A stretch of 64,000 nt of DNA from Reyranellaceae bacterium (GCA_022844045.1 JALHMM010000010.1:42802-106801); one strand, 5' to 3'; positions 16,792 through 25,723 are shown, counted from the first letter of the stretch. A program made the numbers and translations. The notes: a model not told the origin generated them from the sequence alone.

Positions 16792-17756
16792 AGTGGGTTC
16801 CGGCAGGCGACGATGTGCGCCTCGGCGATCGCGGTGCGTGGCAAAGGCTCGGCGCAGGCATCGAGGCGCCGCTCGCAACGTTCGCTGTAGCGGCAGGTCG
16901 GCAGGTCGGTGCGGCGCAGGTCGGGCAGCGAGCCCGGGATCGACGCCAGGGACGCGAGCGCGCCGGTTTCGCTGGGCGTGGCCGCCAGCAGACGCGCCGA
17001 GTAGGGGTGGCGCGCGGCGCTGAACAGCGTGGCGCTGGGCGCGCTTTCGACGATGTGGCCGGCATGCATGACGATGATGCGGTCGCAATACTCGGCTGCG
17101 AGCGTCAGGTCGTGGGTGATGAACAGCGTCGCGGTGCCGGTCTCGCGCGCCAGCTCGGCGATCAGGTCCATGATCACCGCCTGCGTCGTGACGTCGAGCC
17201 CGGTGGTCGGCTCGTCGGCGATCAGCAGGCTGGGCCGGCAGGCGATGGCGATGGCGATCATCACGCGCTGGCACATGCCGCCCGACAGCTCGAAGGGATA
17301 GGCCTTGGCGCGGCGTTCCGGGTCGGGAATACGGACCTTCTTCAGCATCTCGATCGCCAGCGCTGGCGCCTTGGCGCGCGTGGCGCCACCGTGGCGGATC
17401 AGCACGTCGGCGATCTGGTCGCCGACGCGGCGGATCGGGTTGAGCGCGGTGCGCGGGTTCTGGAAGATCATCGACAGCTCGCGACCGCGCAGCTCGGCCA
17501 GCTCACGCTCGGGCAGGGCCAGCAGGTCGGCGCCGCCGAACATCGCCGTGCCTGAGGTGACGCGGCCGGCGGCGTCGAGGATGCCCATGGCGGCGAAGGC
17601 GGTGACCGACTTGCCTGAGCCGCTTTCGCCGACCAGCGCCACCGTCTCGCCCTTGGCGATGCCGAAGCCGACCTGGTCGAGCACCTTGACCACGCCGGAG
17701 CGCGTGCGGAACTCGACGCAGAGGTTCTCGACGGCGAGCGCGGGCACGGCGCTCAT
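16788..17756 (-). CDS. Dpp/Opp-type ABC transporter ATP-binding protein (first ATPase)
   Basis: A 322-residue ATPase with Walker [23 protein letters not shown], signature [17 protein letters not shown], Walker [17 protein letters not shown] and switch FITHDL. The C-terminal Cys cluster region ([16 protein letters not shown]) is present. This is the DppD/OppD type and pairs with the next gene. Its ATG overlaps the permease stop (ATGA) and its own stop overlaps the next start. Confidence 0.92.
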
Positions 17757-18598
17757 GTGCGCTTCCTGGGATCGATGATGTCGCGCAGCCCGTCGCCCAG
17801 CAGGTTGAAGCAGAATACCGCCAGCATCAGCGTCGCGCCGGGGAACAGCGCGATCCACCATTCGCCGGACTGGATGAAGTTGGCGCCCTCGGCGACCATG
17901 ATGCCCCATTCGGGCGCCGGCGGGCGCACGCCCAGGCCGATGAACGACAGGCCGGCCGCGTTGAGGATGGCGTAGCCCATGGTCAACGACATCTGCACCA
18001 TCATGATCGGCATGATGTTGGGCAGGATATGGCCGAACAGCACGCGCGCCTCGCCGTTGCCCGACAGCCGCGCCGCTTCGACGAAGCCGACATCGCGGCG
18101 GATATTGGCCTCGGCGCGCGCGACGCGGACGTAGAGCGGGAAGTTGATGATCGCGGTGGCGATGACGATGTTGGTGACTGTGTTGCCCAGGGCGGCGACG
18201 ATGCCCATGGCGAGCACGAAAAGCGGGAACGCCATGATGGTGTCGGCGAGGCGGCCGATGATTCTGTCGGACCATCCCCCGAAGTATCCAGCAGCGACGC
18301 CGGAGACGGCGCCGAGCAGGAAGGCGAGGATCACCGAGGCGAAGGCGATGGTGAGGTCGATCCGTGTCGCCACCAGAACACGGCTGAAGATGTCGCGGCC
18401 GAGCTGGTCGGTGCCGAACCAGTGCGCCGCCGAAGGCGGCTTCAAGGCGAGACTGGTGTTGGTCGCCAGCGGATCGTAGGGCGCGATCAGCGGACCGAGG
18501 ATCGCGGCGAGCAGGAACATCGCGAACAGGCCGAAGGCGAACGCCGTGACCGGATTCTCCGATAGCACGTAGCGGGCGTGGCGCAGGAGGGGGAGCAT
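17753..18598 (-). CDS. Dpp/Opp-type ABC transporter permease (DppC type)
   Basis: A 281-residue inner-membrane permease. It has an N-terminal OppC_N segment with one membrane helix, then LKPPSAAHWFGTDQLGRDIFSRVL, which marks the DppC/OppC group. The EAA loop reads FVEAARLSGNGEARVLFGHILPNIMP and the C-terminus GDGLRDIIDPRKR is typical. The ribosome site (GGGGGAAGAGAAG) lies at the end of the family A repeat immediately upstream. It is the third gene of the operon. Confidence 0.92.
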   Translation of the reverse strand: MLPLLRHARYVLSENPVTAFAFGLFAMFLLAAILGPLIAPYDPLATNTSLALKPPSAAHWFGTDQLGRDIFSRVLVATRIDLTIAFASVILAFLLGAVSGVAAGYFGGWSDRIIGRLADTIMAFPLFVLAMGIVAALGNTVTNIVIATAIINFPLYVRVARAEANIRRDVGFVEAARLSGNGEARVLFGHILPNIMPIMMVQMSLTMGYAILNAAGLSFIGLGVRPPAPEWGIMVAEGANFIQSGEWWIALFPGATLMLAVFCFNLLGDGLRDIIDPRKRT

Positions 18599-18608
18599 CA
18601 GCGCTTCT

Positions 18609-18734
18609 CTTCCCCCGGAGGGGGAAGGTGGCAGCGCGAAGCGCTGACGGAAGGGGGATGCCGCAACGACTCGGGAGTCCGTCTTCGACATCCCCCTTCC
18701 GCCCTTCGGGCACCTTCCCCCTCCGGGGGAAGGG
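18609..18734. repeat. Palindromic repeat, family A copy 1
   Basis: Outer arms CTTCCCCCGGAGGGGGAAGG and their complement flank inner arms (a GCGCGAAGCGC hairpin on one side and a GCCCTTCGGGC hairpin on the other) and a variable centre. It sits between the two permease genes of one operon. Confidence 0.9.
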
Positions 18735-18752
18735 ACAAGGAGACTGCCTCCC

Positions 18753-19766
18753 TCACGTGTCGAGCCTCACGCGTGGGTCGACCAGGCCGTAAACGATGTC
18801 GATGATCAGGTTCAGCGTGATGTAGAGTACCGCCATGGTCAGCACGAAGCCCTGCACCGGCGCGTAGTCCGAGGTGATCAGCGCGTTGACGGCGTAGAGC
18901 CCGATGCCCGGCCAGGCGAACACCGTCTCGACCAGCACGTTGGCGCCGAGCAGGAAGGAGAACACCATGCCCAAGGTGGTGATCACCGGCAGCACGGCGT
19001 TGCGGAAGGCGTAGGTGAACACGACGGTGCGCGGCGCCAGGCCACTGGCGCGCGCGGTGCGGATGAAGTCGCTGCCCAGCACCGAGAGCATCGAGCCACG
19101 GGTCATGCGCGCCAGCGGCGCCAGCGAGAAGATCGCCATCGCGGACGCCGGCAATGCGAGCTGCCGCAGGCTGCCCCAGAACGCCTCGCCATTGCCGGTG
19201 AGCGCGCTGTCGATCAGGTAGAAGCCGGTGATGTGGGTGGGCGGCGAGACGAAGATGTCGAGCCGGCCGGTGGGCGCCGGCGCGATCTGCAGCAGGTAAT
19301 AGAAGACATAGGCGAAGAGCAGGCCGGTGAAGAATACCGGCAGCGAGACGCCGGCCGTGGTGACGACGCGGCAGAGATGGTCGATCCACGATCCTTGCTT
19401 CACCGCCGCCAGCACGCCCAGCGGGATGGCGATGCCAGCGGAGACGATGAGCGCCACGAGGGTCAGCTCGGCCGAGGCGGGCAGCCGGTTGGCGATCTCG
19501 GTGACGACCGGCTGGCCGGTCGACAGCGAGGTGCCGAGATTGCCGCTCAGCAGGTCGCCGACATAGACGATGAACTGCTCGGGCAGCGACTTGTCGAGGC
19601 CGAGCTTGGTGCGGATCTCGGCGATCGCCTGCGGTGTCGCGGCCAGCCCGGCGAAATACGCCGCCGGGTCGCCCGGCAGCAGGCGTGTGAGCATGAAGGT
19701 GACGATCACCACGCCGATGACGCTCGGCACGGCCGTCGCCAGCCGCGACAGGATCTGGCCGAGCAT
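18753..19766 (-). CDS. Dpp/Opp-type ABC transporter permease (DppB type)
   Basis: A 337-residue permease with the standard DppB/OppB start (first membrane helix followed by FMLTRLLPGDPAAYFAG), the LPASAELTLVALIVS segment, and the C-terminal FAWPGIGLYAVNALITSDYAPVQG block and YGLVDPRVRLDT end. The EAA loop reads DFIRTARASGLAPRTVVFTYAFRNAVLP. It is 12 bases downstream of the binding-protein gene and is separated from its partner permease by the family A repeat. Confidence 0.93.
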   Translation of the reverse strand: MLGQILSRLATAVPSVIGVVIVTFMLTRLLPGDPAAYFAGLAATPQAIAEIRTKLGLDKSLPEQFIVYVGDLLSGNLGTSLSTGQPVVTEIANRLPASAELTLVALIVSAGIAIPLGVLAAVKQGSWIDHLCRVVTTAGVSLPVFFTGLLFAYVFYYLLQIAPAPTGRLDIFVSPPTHITGFYLIDSALTGNGEAFWGSLRQLALPASAMAIFSLAPLARMTRGSMLSVLGSDFIRTARASGLAPRTVVFTYAFRNAVLPVITTLGMVFSFLLGANVLVETVFAWPGIGLYAVNALITSDYAPVQGFVLTMAVLYITLNLIIDIVYGLVDPRVRLDT

Positions 19767-19778
19767 CTTGCCGGATCC

Positions 19779-21380
19779 TCAGCCCTTGACGAGCTGGCGG
19801 TAGTCGAGCTGGCGGTGGAACCAGTAGCGGTAGCCGGTGACGTTCTTCTGCATCGCCACGTTGAGCAACGGCTGGAACAGCGGAATGCGCGGCACTTCCT
19901 CGAAGGCGGTGTCGACGAAGCCCTTCACCGCCGCCTCGTATTCCGGCCCCGTCGAGAAGCGCGCCTTGTCGATCAGCGCGTCCATGGCGGGGTTCTGGTA
20001 GCTCATCGTGTTGAAGACGGCGTTCTGGCCGTGATAGCACCAGAAGAAGAAATACTCGGCGTAGTTCAGCCAGCCGCCGAAGGTGTTGGTGATCATCGGC
20101 ATGTTCTTCTTCAGGAGCTCGGCGCGCCAGTTGGCGCCGGGGATCTTGTTGATCGTCGCCTTGATGCCGATCTGGCCGAGGCTTTCCTGCAGCAGGATGG
20201 TGAGCGGCTCGTTGATGCCGGCGAGCCCGAGATCGAAGCTCAGCGTGGTCTCGAAGCCGTTGGCGTAGCCCGCTTCGGCCAGCAGCGCCTTGGCCTTGGC
20301 CAAGTCGGTGGTGTAGCCGTGCTTCTGCGGCCAGCCCGTGCCTTTGGCCTTGTTGTCGGCGCCGCCGTAGAGCGGGATCGACTGGCCGAACATCACGGCG
20401 TCCTGGATCTTCTGGTAGGGGATGGCGTAGGCCACCGCCTGCCGCACCTTCACGTTGTCGAACGGCTTCTGCTTCACGTTCATGCCGATGTACTGCATGG
20501 CGTTCTCGACCGGCGTGCCGACAATGGTCAGCTTGGGCGAGGCCTTCAGCTCGGAGAAATCCTTCGAACCGAGATCGAAGGAGATGTCGGCGTCGCCACG
20601 CTCCAGCAGCGCGCGGCGGTTGCCGGCGGAGGGGATGATGCGCAGGATCACGCGGCGGATCTTGGGCAGCGGTCCGTTCTTCCACTCGTCGTTGCGCGCG
20701 TAGACGACCTCCTGGCCGGGCTGCCAGCGCTCGATCTTGTAGGCGCCGCCGCCGGCGAGGTTGTTCTTGGTCCACTCCATCGCCCAGGGATCGGTCGCCG
20801 TCGCGTTCTTTTTGGCGAGCTCCGAGTGCATGACCACCGGCACCGGCACCGCCATGTCGGGCATGGTGAGCTTGTCGGCGCGCACGAAGTCGACGCGGAA
20901 GGTATGGTCATCGACGGCGACGAATTGCTCCGGCTTCTCCAGCGAGCCCGCCCGCATCTGGAAGGTCGGGAAGCCGCCCACCGTGACGGCGCGATCGAAC
21001 GACCACTTGACGTCCTTGGCGGTGATCGGCGTGCCGTCGTGGAACTTCGCATCCTTGCGCAGCTTGAACGTCGCCGAGGTCGGCGTGACGTTCCAGTCGG
21101 TCGCCAGCTCGGGCTCGAGCTTGGAATAGTCGTAGTGGTCCTGGCCGGTGGCGTCCTTCTTCACGCCGTAGGTCATCAGCCGGTCATGCGTATTCCACGA
21201 CACCTCGTAGGACGGCCGGTTGGCGCCCACGCCATGGATGTCCATCATGTTGGGCGTGTTCTCGGCGACGATCAGCAGCGTCTCCTGCCGGGACTGCGCT
21301 TTCAGCGGCGAGAACACTGCTGGCGCCGCCATCGACGTGGCCAAGGCGCTCGAAGATGCGAGAAAACTGCGGCGCTTCAT
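19779..21380 (-). CDS. ABC transporter substrate-binding protein, peptide/nickel (SBP_bac_5) family
   Basis: A 533-residue periplasmic protein with a Tat-like signal (KRRSFLASSS) cut near SPLKAQS. It contains the family core: L-E-P-E-L-A-T-D-W, KLRKDAKFHDGTPITAKDVKWSFDR, VRQAVAYAIPYQKI and KAKALLAEAGYANG. It binds the solute imported by the operon's permeases. Since the operon also encodes AtzG, AtzE and AtzH homologues and has a sigma-54 promoter, the ligand is probably a nitrogen-rich small molecule rather than a peptide; that is inference. The ATG has GGGAGA upstream. Confidence 0.9.
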   Translation of the reverse strand: MKRRSFLASSSALATSMAAPAVFSPLKAQSRQETLLIVAENTPNMMDIHGVGANRPSYEVSWNTHDRLMTYGVKKDATGQDHYDYSKLEPELATDWNVTPTSATFKLRKDAKFHDGTPITAKDVKWSFDRAVTVGGFPTFQMRAGSLEKPEQFVAVDDHTFRVDFVRADKLTMPDMAVPVPVVMHSELAKKNATATDPWAMEWTKNNLAGGGAYKIERWQPGQEVVYARNDEWKNGPLPKIRRVILRIIPSAGNRRALLERGDADISFDLGSKDFSELKASPKLTIVGTPVENAMQYIGMNVKQKPFDNVKVRQAVAYAIPYQKIQDAVMFGQSIPLYGGADNKAKGTGWPQKHGYTTDLAKAKALLAEAGYANGFETTLSFDLGLAGINEPLTILLQESLGQIGIKATINKIPGANWRAELLKKNMPMITNTFGGWLNYAEYFFFWCYHGQNAVFNTMSYQNPAMDALIDKARFSTGPEYEAAVKGFVDTAFEEVPRIPLFQPLLNVAMQKNVTGYRYWFHRQLDYRQLVKG

Positions 21381-21415
21381 GATGCTGGATCTCCCGTCTG
21401 CCCCGACACACAGGC

Positions 21416-21431
21416 AGCAAGGGATGTGCCA
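21416..21431 (-). promoter_or_regulatory. Sigma-54 promoter of the transporter-atzGEH operon
   Basis: The minus strand reads TGGCACATCCCTTGCT, an exact match to TGGCAC-N5-TTGCW. The start point would be near 21405, leaving a leader of about 25 bases before the binding-protein ATG at 21380. Confidence 0.8.
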
Positions 21432-21477
21432 GCCCCTCGCACGTTGATTCACAGGGTTGTCTGATACCTGCGCGGAC

Positions 21478-21492
21478 AATTTGCATACAATC
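21478..21492. promoter_or_regulatory. Candidate GntR/FCD operator
   Basis: The imperfect palindrome ATTTGCATACAAT resembles the TTGTATACAA-type sites bound by FCD-class GntR regulators, one of which is encoded at 23407-24093. It lies in the spacer between two divergent sigma-54-like promoters. Confidence 0.4.
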
Positions 21493-21501
21493 AGGCGTCA
21501 A

Positions 21502-21520
21502 ATGACTATTTTTTAGTCAT
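21502..21520. promoter_or_regulatory. Perfect AT-rich palindrome between divergent promoters
   Basis: ATGACTA and TAGTCAT form a perfect 7-bp inverted repeat around five T. In a sequence this GC-rich, a site like this in a shared regulatory region is likely a protein-binding site, perhaps for the sigma-54 activator or the GntR protein. Confidence 0.5.
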
Positions 21521-21548
21521 ACCCGAGGCGCATGGCGTTCTTTGGGGG

Positions 21549-21564
21549 TGGCACAGGGCTTGAT
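21549..21564 (+). promoter_or_regulatory. Sigma-54-like promoter of the allophanate hydrolase gene
   Basis: TGGCACAGGGCTTGAT has a perfect -24 element and TTG at the right distance, with A in place of C in the -12 dinucleotide, the same deviation as in the nasS promoter. The start point would be near 21575, 21 bases before the ATG. Confidence 0.55.
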
Positions 21565-21595
21565 TAGGGAAGCGGCAGTTCGAGGGGGAGGCGTC

Positions 21596-23434
21596 ATGGC
21601 GTCGGTGCGAGAGAGCCTGGATATCCAGCGCCTGCGCCAGGAGTACCGCGAGGGTCGGCGCAAGCCGTCGACCGTCATCGAGACCGTGCTCGCGCGGATC
21701 GCGGCGGCGGGCGAGGACGCGGTGTGGATCAGCCGCGTCGCGGACGGGGCGTTGCGGTCGGCCGCCGCCAGCCTTGATCGCGCCTTGGCCACCGATCCGA
21801 CGATCCTCGATCGCCAGCCGCTGTTCGGCGTGCCCTTCGCGGTGAAGGACAATATCGATGTCGCCGGGCTGCCGACCACGGCGGCGTGCCCGGCCTTCGC
21901 CTATGCGCCCACGACATCGGCCACCGTCGTCGAGCGGCTGACGGCGGCCGGCGCGCTGGTCATCGGCAAGACCAACCTCGACCAGTTCGCCACCGGCCTG
22001 GTCGGCGTGCGTTCGCCCTATGGCGTGGCGCGCAATCCGTTCAACGCCGACTACCTGCCGGGTGGCTCGAGCGCGGGCTCGGCGGTGGCGGTGTCGTCGG
22101 GCTTGGTGAGCTTCGCGCTGGGCACCGATACCGCCGGCTCGGGCCGCGTGCCGGCGGGCTTCAACAACCTGGTCGGGCTCAAGCCCACCATCGGCCTGCT
22201 GTCGACCGCGGGCGTGGTGCCGGCCTGCCGCGCGCTCGACGTGGTCTCGATCTTCGCCCTCACCATCGGCGACAGCCTTGCGGTGCTGCGCGCCGCCATG
22301 GGCTTCGACGCCGCCGACATCTATTCGCGTGCCGCGCCGGCGGGCTTCGTCGCCGATCTCACCGCGCCACCCGCCCGTTTCCGCTGTGCTGTGCCGAGGC
22401 CAGATCAACGCGAGTTCTTCGGCGATGCGCAGGCCGCGTCGATCTACGCCCAGTCGCTCGAGCGACTGCAACGCTTGGGTGCCACCCTTGTCGAGATCGA
22501 CTACGCACCGCTCGCCGAGGCCGCCGCCGTGCTCTACAGCCCGGCCGGCGCGGCCGAGCGCACCACGGCGATCGACGCCTTCATCGCCGAGCGCGGCGAG
22601 GCCATGCACCCCGTCACGCGCGCCATCATCGACAGCGGCCGCAAGGCGACGGCGGTCGACGTCTATCGCGCACGCGATCGACTGCGCGGCTTGCGCCGTC
22701 ACGCCGAGGCGATCTTCGCGGACTGCGAGGTGCTGGCGGTGCCAACCTCGGGCACGATCTATCGCGTCGCCGAGGTGCTGGCCGATCCGGTGCGGCTCAA
22801 CAGCAATCTCGGCCACTACACCAACTTCGTGAACCAGCTCGATCTCTCGGCGCTCGCCGTGCCATCAGGCTTTCGCGCCGATGGCCTGCCCGCGGGCATC
22901 ACGCTGATCGCGCCGGCCTTCCGCGAGGGTCGCCTCGCGGCGATCGGCGAGGCTTTCCATCGCGATGTCGGCGGCACGATGGGCGCCACCGGTGTCGCGC
23001 TGCCGCCGGCCGAGCCGACGGGCGCCGCACCGAGCTATCCCGAGATGCCGATCGTCGTGGTCGGCGCGCATATGCACGACCTGCCGCTCAATCGCGAGCT
23101 CCAGGCCTTGGGCGCGCGCTTCGACTCGGCCTGCACGACGGCTGCGACCTATCGCTTCTACCGCCTGCCGGGCGCCGGCGTCGCACGGCCCGGGCTGGTG
23201 CGCGTGGCCAGGGACGGTGTCGCGATCGAAGGCGAGGTCTGGCGGCTGCCCACCGAGGCCGTCGGCGCCTTCCTGGCGCGTATCCCTTCGCCGCTTGGCC
23301 TTGGCGACGTCATGCTGGCCGATGGCCGCAAGGTGAAGGGCTTTCTCTGCGAAGCCGCCGCCGTCGAGGGCGCCGAGGACATCTCGGCCTGCGGCGGCTG
23401 GCGCGGTTATCTCGCGCGCGCCTCCGCGACATAG
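21596..23434 (+). CDS. atzF: Allophanate hydrolase (AtzF/DUR1-amidase type)
   Basis: A 612-residue two-domain enzyme. The amidase-signature domain holds Lys84 (PFAVKDNID), Ser158 (LPGGSSAGSA) and Ser182 (TAGSGRVPAGF). The C-terminal domain from about residue 455 (IVVVGAHMHDLPLNREL through GWRGYL) is specific to allophanate hydrolases. It splits allophanate to ammonia and carbon dioxide and could finish a pathway started by the divergently encoded AtzGE and AtzH. No urea carboxylase is present. GGGGGAGG lies just before the ATG. Its 3' end overlaps the convergent GntR gene by 28 bases. Confidence 0.93.
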   Translation: MASVRESLDIQRLRQEYREGRRKPSTVIETVLARIAAAGEDAVWISRVADGALRSAAASLDRALATDPTILDRQPLFGVPFAVKDNIDVAGLPTTAACPAFAYAPTTSATVVERLTAAGALVIGKTNLDQFATGLVGVRSPYGVARNPFNADYLPGGSSAGSAVAVSSGLVSFALGTDTAGSGRVPAGFNNLVGLKPTIGLLSTAGVVPACRALDVVSIFALTIGDSLAVLRAAMGFDAADIYSRAAPAGFVADLTAPPARFRCAVPRPDQREFFGDAQAASIYAQSLERLQRLGATLVEIDYAPLAEAAAVLYSPAGAAERTTAIDAFIAERGEAMHPVTRAIIDSGRKATAVDVYRARDRLRGLRRHAEAIFADCEVLAVPTSGTIYRVAEVLADPVRLNSNLGHYTNFVNQLDLSALAVPSGFRADGLPAGITLIAPAFREGRLAAIGEAFHRDVGGTMGATGVALPPAEPTGAAPSYPEMPIVVVGAHMHDLPLNRELQALGARFDSACTTAATYRFYRLPGAGVARPGLVRVARDGVAIEGEVWRLPTEAVGAFLARIPSPLGLGDVMLADGRKVKGFLCEAAAVEGAEDISACGGWRGYLARASAT

Positions 23435-24093
23435 GCGAGCGATGCGTCACTGACCGTGTGGACATGGGCGCGCATGTGGGCGGCCGCCTTCGCGGCGTCG
23501 CCGCGCTGGATCGCCTCGACCACCAGCGCGTGTTCGCCGAAGGACTTCGCCAGGCGTCCCGCGACGTTGAACTGACCGGTGCGGTAGGGTGCCACGCGGC
23601 GGCGCGCGGCGTGGGTGGTTTCCTCGAGCGGCCGATTGTGGCCGCCGCGGTAGATCGCGGCGTGGAACTCGGTGTTCAGCGCGTCGTAGTCCTCGCGCAC
23701 GCTGCGCCGCATCGCCTCGCCCGCCCGCTCGTGGATGTCCGCCAGCTGGCGCCGTTCGACCGGCGTCATGCGCCGCGCCGCGTAATGGGCGCACAGGGCC
23801 TCCAGATCGGCCATCAACTCGAAGGCTTCGCTGACCACGGCGGGTGCCATGACGGCCACCACCACGCCTCGGCCCTGGCGCTGCGCCAGGCCGATGCCGA
23901 CCAGCTGGTTCAATGCCTCGCGCACGGGGGTACGCGACACGGCGAAGCGCTCGGCCGTGCCGACCTCGTCCAGCCGGGTGCCGGGCGCCAACTGGCCGGT
24001 GATGATCTCATCGGCCAGCCGCCGGCGGATGCTCTCGGCGCGCGTTGCCGCCTCGTCATCGGCAATCGACACGATCGGGCTGGCGATCGACAT
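23407..24093 (-). CDS. GntR family transcriptional regulator, FCD type
   Basis: A 228-residue regulator: winged helix-turn-helix (SIRRRLADEIITGQLAPGTRL, then RFAVSRTPVREALNQLVGIGL) followed by an all-helical FCD ligand domain with metal-site-like residues (DALNTEFHAAIYRGGHNRPL and EHALVVEAIQRGD). FCD regulators usually sense small carboxylic acids. It is flanked by the allophanate hydrolase and an FMN-dependent 2-hydroxyacid dehydrogenase, so it probably controls this locus, perhaps through the palindromes at 21478-21520. It is transcribed towards atzF and overlaps its 3' end. Confidence 0.9.
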   Translation of the reverse strand: MSIASPIVSIADDEAATRAESIRRRLADEIITGQLAPGTRLDEVGTAERFAVSRTPVREALNQLVGIGLAQRQGRGVVVAVMAPAVVSEAFELMADLEALCAHYAARRMTPVERRQLADIHERAGEAMRRSVREDYDALNTEFHAAIYRGGHNRPLEETTHAARRRVAPYRTGQFNVAGRLAKSFGEHALVVEAIQRGDAAKAAAHMRAHVHTVSDASLAYVAEARAR

Positions 24094-24227
24094 CGGACCC
24101 CTGATGTTTCCGTCCGGGGTCGATCTTACGCAAGACGCGGGCCGTTGGCTCCCATGCGTTCGCCCCCCTTGGACGGGCCGGCCGGTCCGGGCAAGAATGG
24201 CGCAACAAACCGACGGGAGAAACGCGC

Positions 24228-25394
24228 GTGGACGGCGTGGTCAACATCGAGGATCTGCGCAAGGCGGCCAAGCGGCGCCTGCCCAAGATCGCCTTCGACT
24301 TCATCGAGGGCGGCGTCGACGACGAGGCCGGCCTGGACGGCTGCGAGAATGCCTTCCGCCGCCGCGAGCTGGTGCCGCGCTACATGGTCGATGTCAGCAA
24401 GCGCGACCAGAGCGCGGTGCTGTTCGGCCGCGTCTATTCCAGCCCTTTCGGCATCGCGCCCACGGGCCTCGCCGGCCTGTTCCGCCCCGGCGCCGATCTG
24501 ATGCTGGCCGAGGCGGCGCGCGACGCCAACGTGCCCTTCATCATGTCGGGCGCCAGCACCGGCTCGATCGAGGATCTCGGTAAGCTCGCGCCGGATCACG
24601 GCTGGTACCAGCTCTACACCGCCAAGGACCGCGGCATCTCCGAGGACATGATCCGCCGCGTCAAGGACGCCGGGCTGAAGACCTTGGCGATGACCGTCGA
24701 CGTGCCGATCGGCTCGAACCGCGAACGCAACACGCGCAACGGTTTCTCACGGCCGCTGCGCATGACCTGGGCGACCAAGTTCGAGGCGCTGCGCCATCCC
24801 GGCTGGATGATGGAGTACATGCGTACCGGCACGCCGATGTTCTCCAATTGGCAGCCCTACGCGCCCAAGGGCGCCAGCGCCGACGACGTCGCCGCCTTCG
24901 TCGCCACCCAGACGCCGACCTCGGTGACCTGGAAGGACGTCGAGAATTTCCGCCGCCTGTGGCCTGGCAAGTTCGTCATCAAGGGCATCATGCATCCCGA
25001 CGACGCGCTGCGCGCACAGTCGATCGGCGTCGACGGCATCATGGTGTCCAACCACGGCGCGCGTCAGCTCGATCGCGCGCCCTCGCCGCTCGATGTGCTG
25101 CCGGCGGTGGTCGAGGCGGTCGGCGACAAGATGACCTTGATGCTCGACGGCGGCGTGCGCCGCGGCGCGGACGTGATCACGGCGCTGTGCATGGGCGCGA
25201 AGTTCATCTTCATGGGCCGGCCGACGCTCTACGGCGCGGCCGCCGGCGGCACCGCCGGCGCCACCAAGGCGCTGGGCATCTTCCGCCGCGAGGTCGATCT
25301 GGTGATGGCGCAGATCGGCGCGCCCGATCTCGCCGCGCTGGGTCCGCACTACCTGATGTGGGACGACGACCGCCGCCGCAACGCGCGCGTGTAG
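24228..25394 (+). CDS. FMN-dependent L-2-hydroxyacid dehydrogenase (LldD/mandelate type)
   Basis: A 388-residue TIM-barrel flavoprotein. It begins NIEDLRKAAKRRLPKIAFDFIEGG, has the FMN site blocks FGIAPTGLAGLF and TVDVPIGSNRERN, the active-site motif VSNHGARQLDRAPS (catalytic His and Arg) and LDGGVRRGADVI. It oxidises a 2-hydroxyacid to a 2-oxoacid. The GTG start has GGGAGAAA about 8 bases upstream. Adjacent to a GntR regulator and on the opposite side of the locus from the NAD-linked 2-hydroxyacid dehydrogenase, it may handle a hydroxyacid such as one derived from ureidoglycolate-like compounds; that is inference. Confidence 0.9.
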   Translation: MDGVVNIEDLRKAAKRRLPKIAFDFIEGGVDDEAGLDGCENAFRRRELVPRYMVDVSKRDQSAVLFGRVYSSPFGIAPTGLAGLFRPGADLMLAEAARDANVPFIMSGASTGSIEDLGKLAPDHGWYQLYTAKDRGISEDMIRRVKDAGLKTLAMTVDVPIGSNRERNTRNGFSRPLRMTWATKFEALRHPGWMMEYMRTGTPMFSNWQPYAPKGASADDVAAFVATQTPTSVTWKDVENFRRLWPGKFVIKGIMHPDDALRAQSIGVDGIMVSNHGARQLDRAPSPLDVLPAVVEAVGDKMTLMLDGGVRRGADVITALCMGAKFIFMGRPTLYGAAAGGTAGATKALGIFRREVDLVMAQIGAPDLAALGPHYLMWDDDRRRNARV

Positions 25395-25401
25395 ACGGCC
25401 C

Positions 25402-25439
25402 AAAAAAGCGAGGCTGGTACCACCGTCGTGGTACCAGCC
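25402..25439 (-). terminator. Rho-independent terminator of the second flp gene
   Basis: On the minus strand a perfect 12-bp stem (GGCTGGTACCAC/GTGGTACCAGCC, four-base loop) is followed after four bases by six T. It lies 55 bases after the pilin stop. On the plus strand the same stem lacks a T-run but could still end the dehydrogenase transcript. Confidence 0.85.
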
Positions 25440-25494
25440 CTCCGCTTGCTCGAACGAACGCGCACGTTCGTTCGGTTCGGTGCTTGGCTTGTTG

Positions 25495-25656
25495 CTAGTT
25501 CAGCTTGTTGGCGGTGTTCGTCATCAAGTCGCTGAGCTTGGTGCCGACCGTGCTGAACGCGGTGATGGCGGCAACGGAGATCAGGGCGGCGATCAGGCCG
25601 TATTCGATGGCGGTGGCGCCCGACTCGTCGCGAAGAATGCTCTTCAGAATATGCAT
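25495..25656 (-). CDS. flp: Flp family type IVb pilin
   Basis: A 53-residue prepilin: a short charged leader MHILKSILRDESG, then ATAIEYGLIAALISVAAITAF, the Flp hallmark with Glu at +5 and Tyr at +6 after the Gly cleavage site. The tail is TVGTKLSDLMTNTANKLN. It would be cleaved by a TadV-type peptidase and assembled by the Tad machinery, none of which is in this window. It is nearly identical to the pilin at 25807-25968. GGGGGA precedes the ATG. Confidence 0.95.
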   Translation of the reverse strand: MHILKSILRDESGATAIEYGLIAALISVAAITAFSTVGTKLSDLMTNTANKLN

Positions 25657-25723
25657 AATAGGTATCCCCCTTACATCATTAGTTTGTAGAATATTTTTCC
25701 GTGGAAGGTTTCCAGAGCGCGAG

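Noticed and set aside
19233..21464. A 743-codon plus-strand open frame opposite the binding protein and permease genes
   Set aside because: Its product is rich in Arg, Gly, Val and His with no recognisable domain; long antisense frames are expected in GC-rich coding DNA, and the opposite strand encodes clear family proteins.
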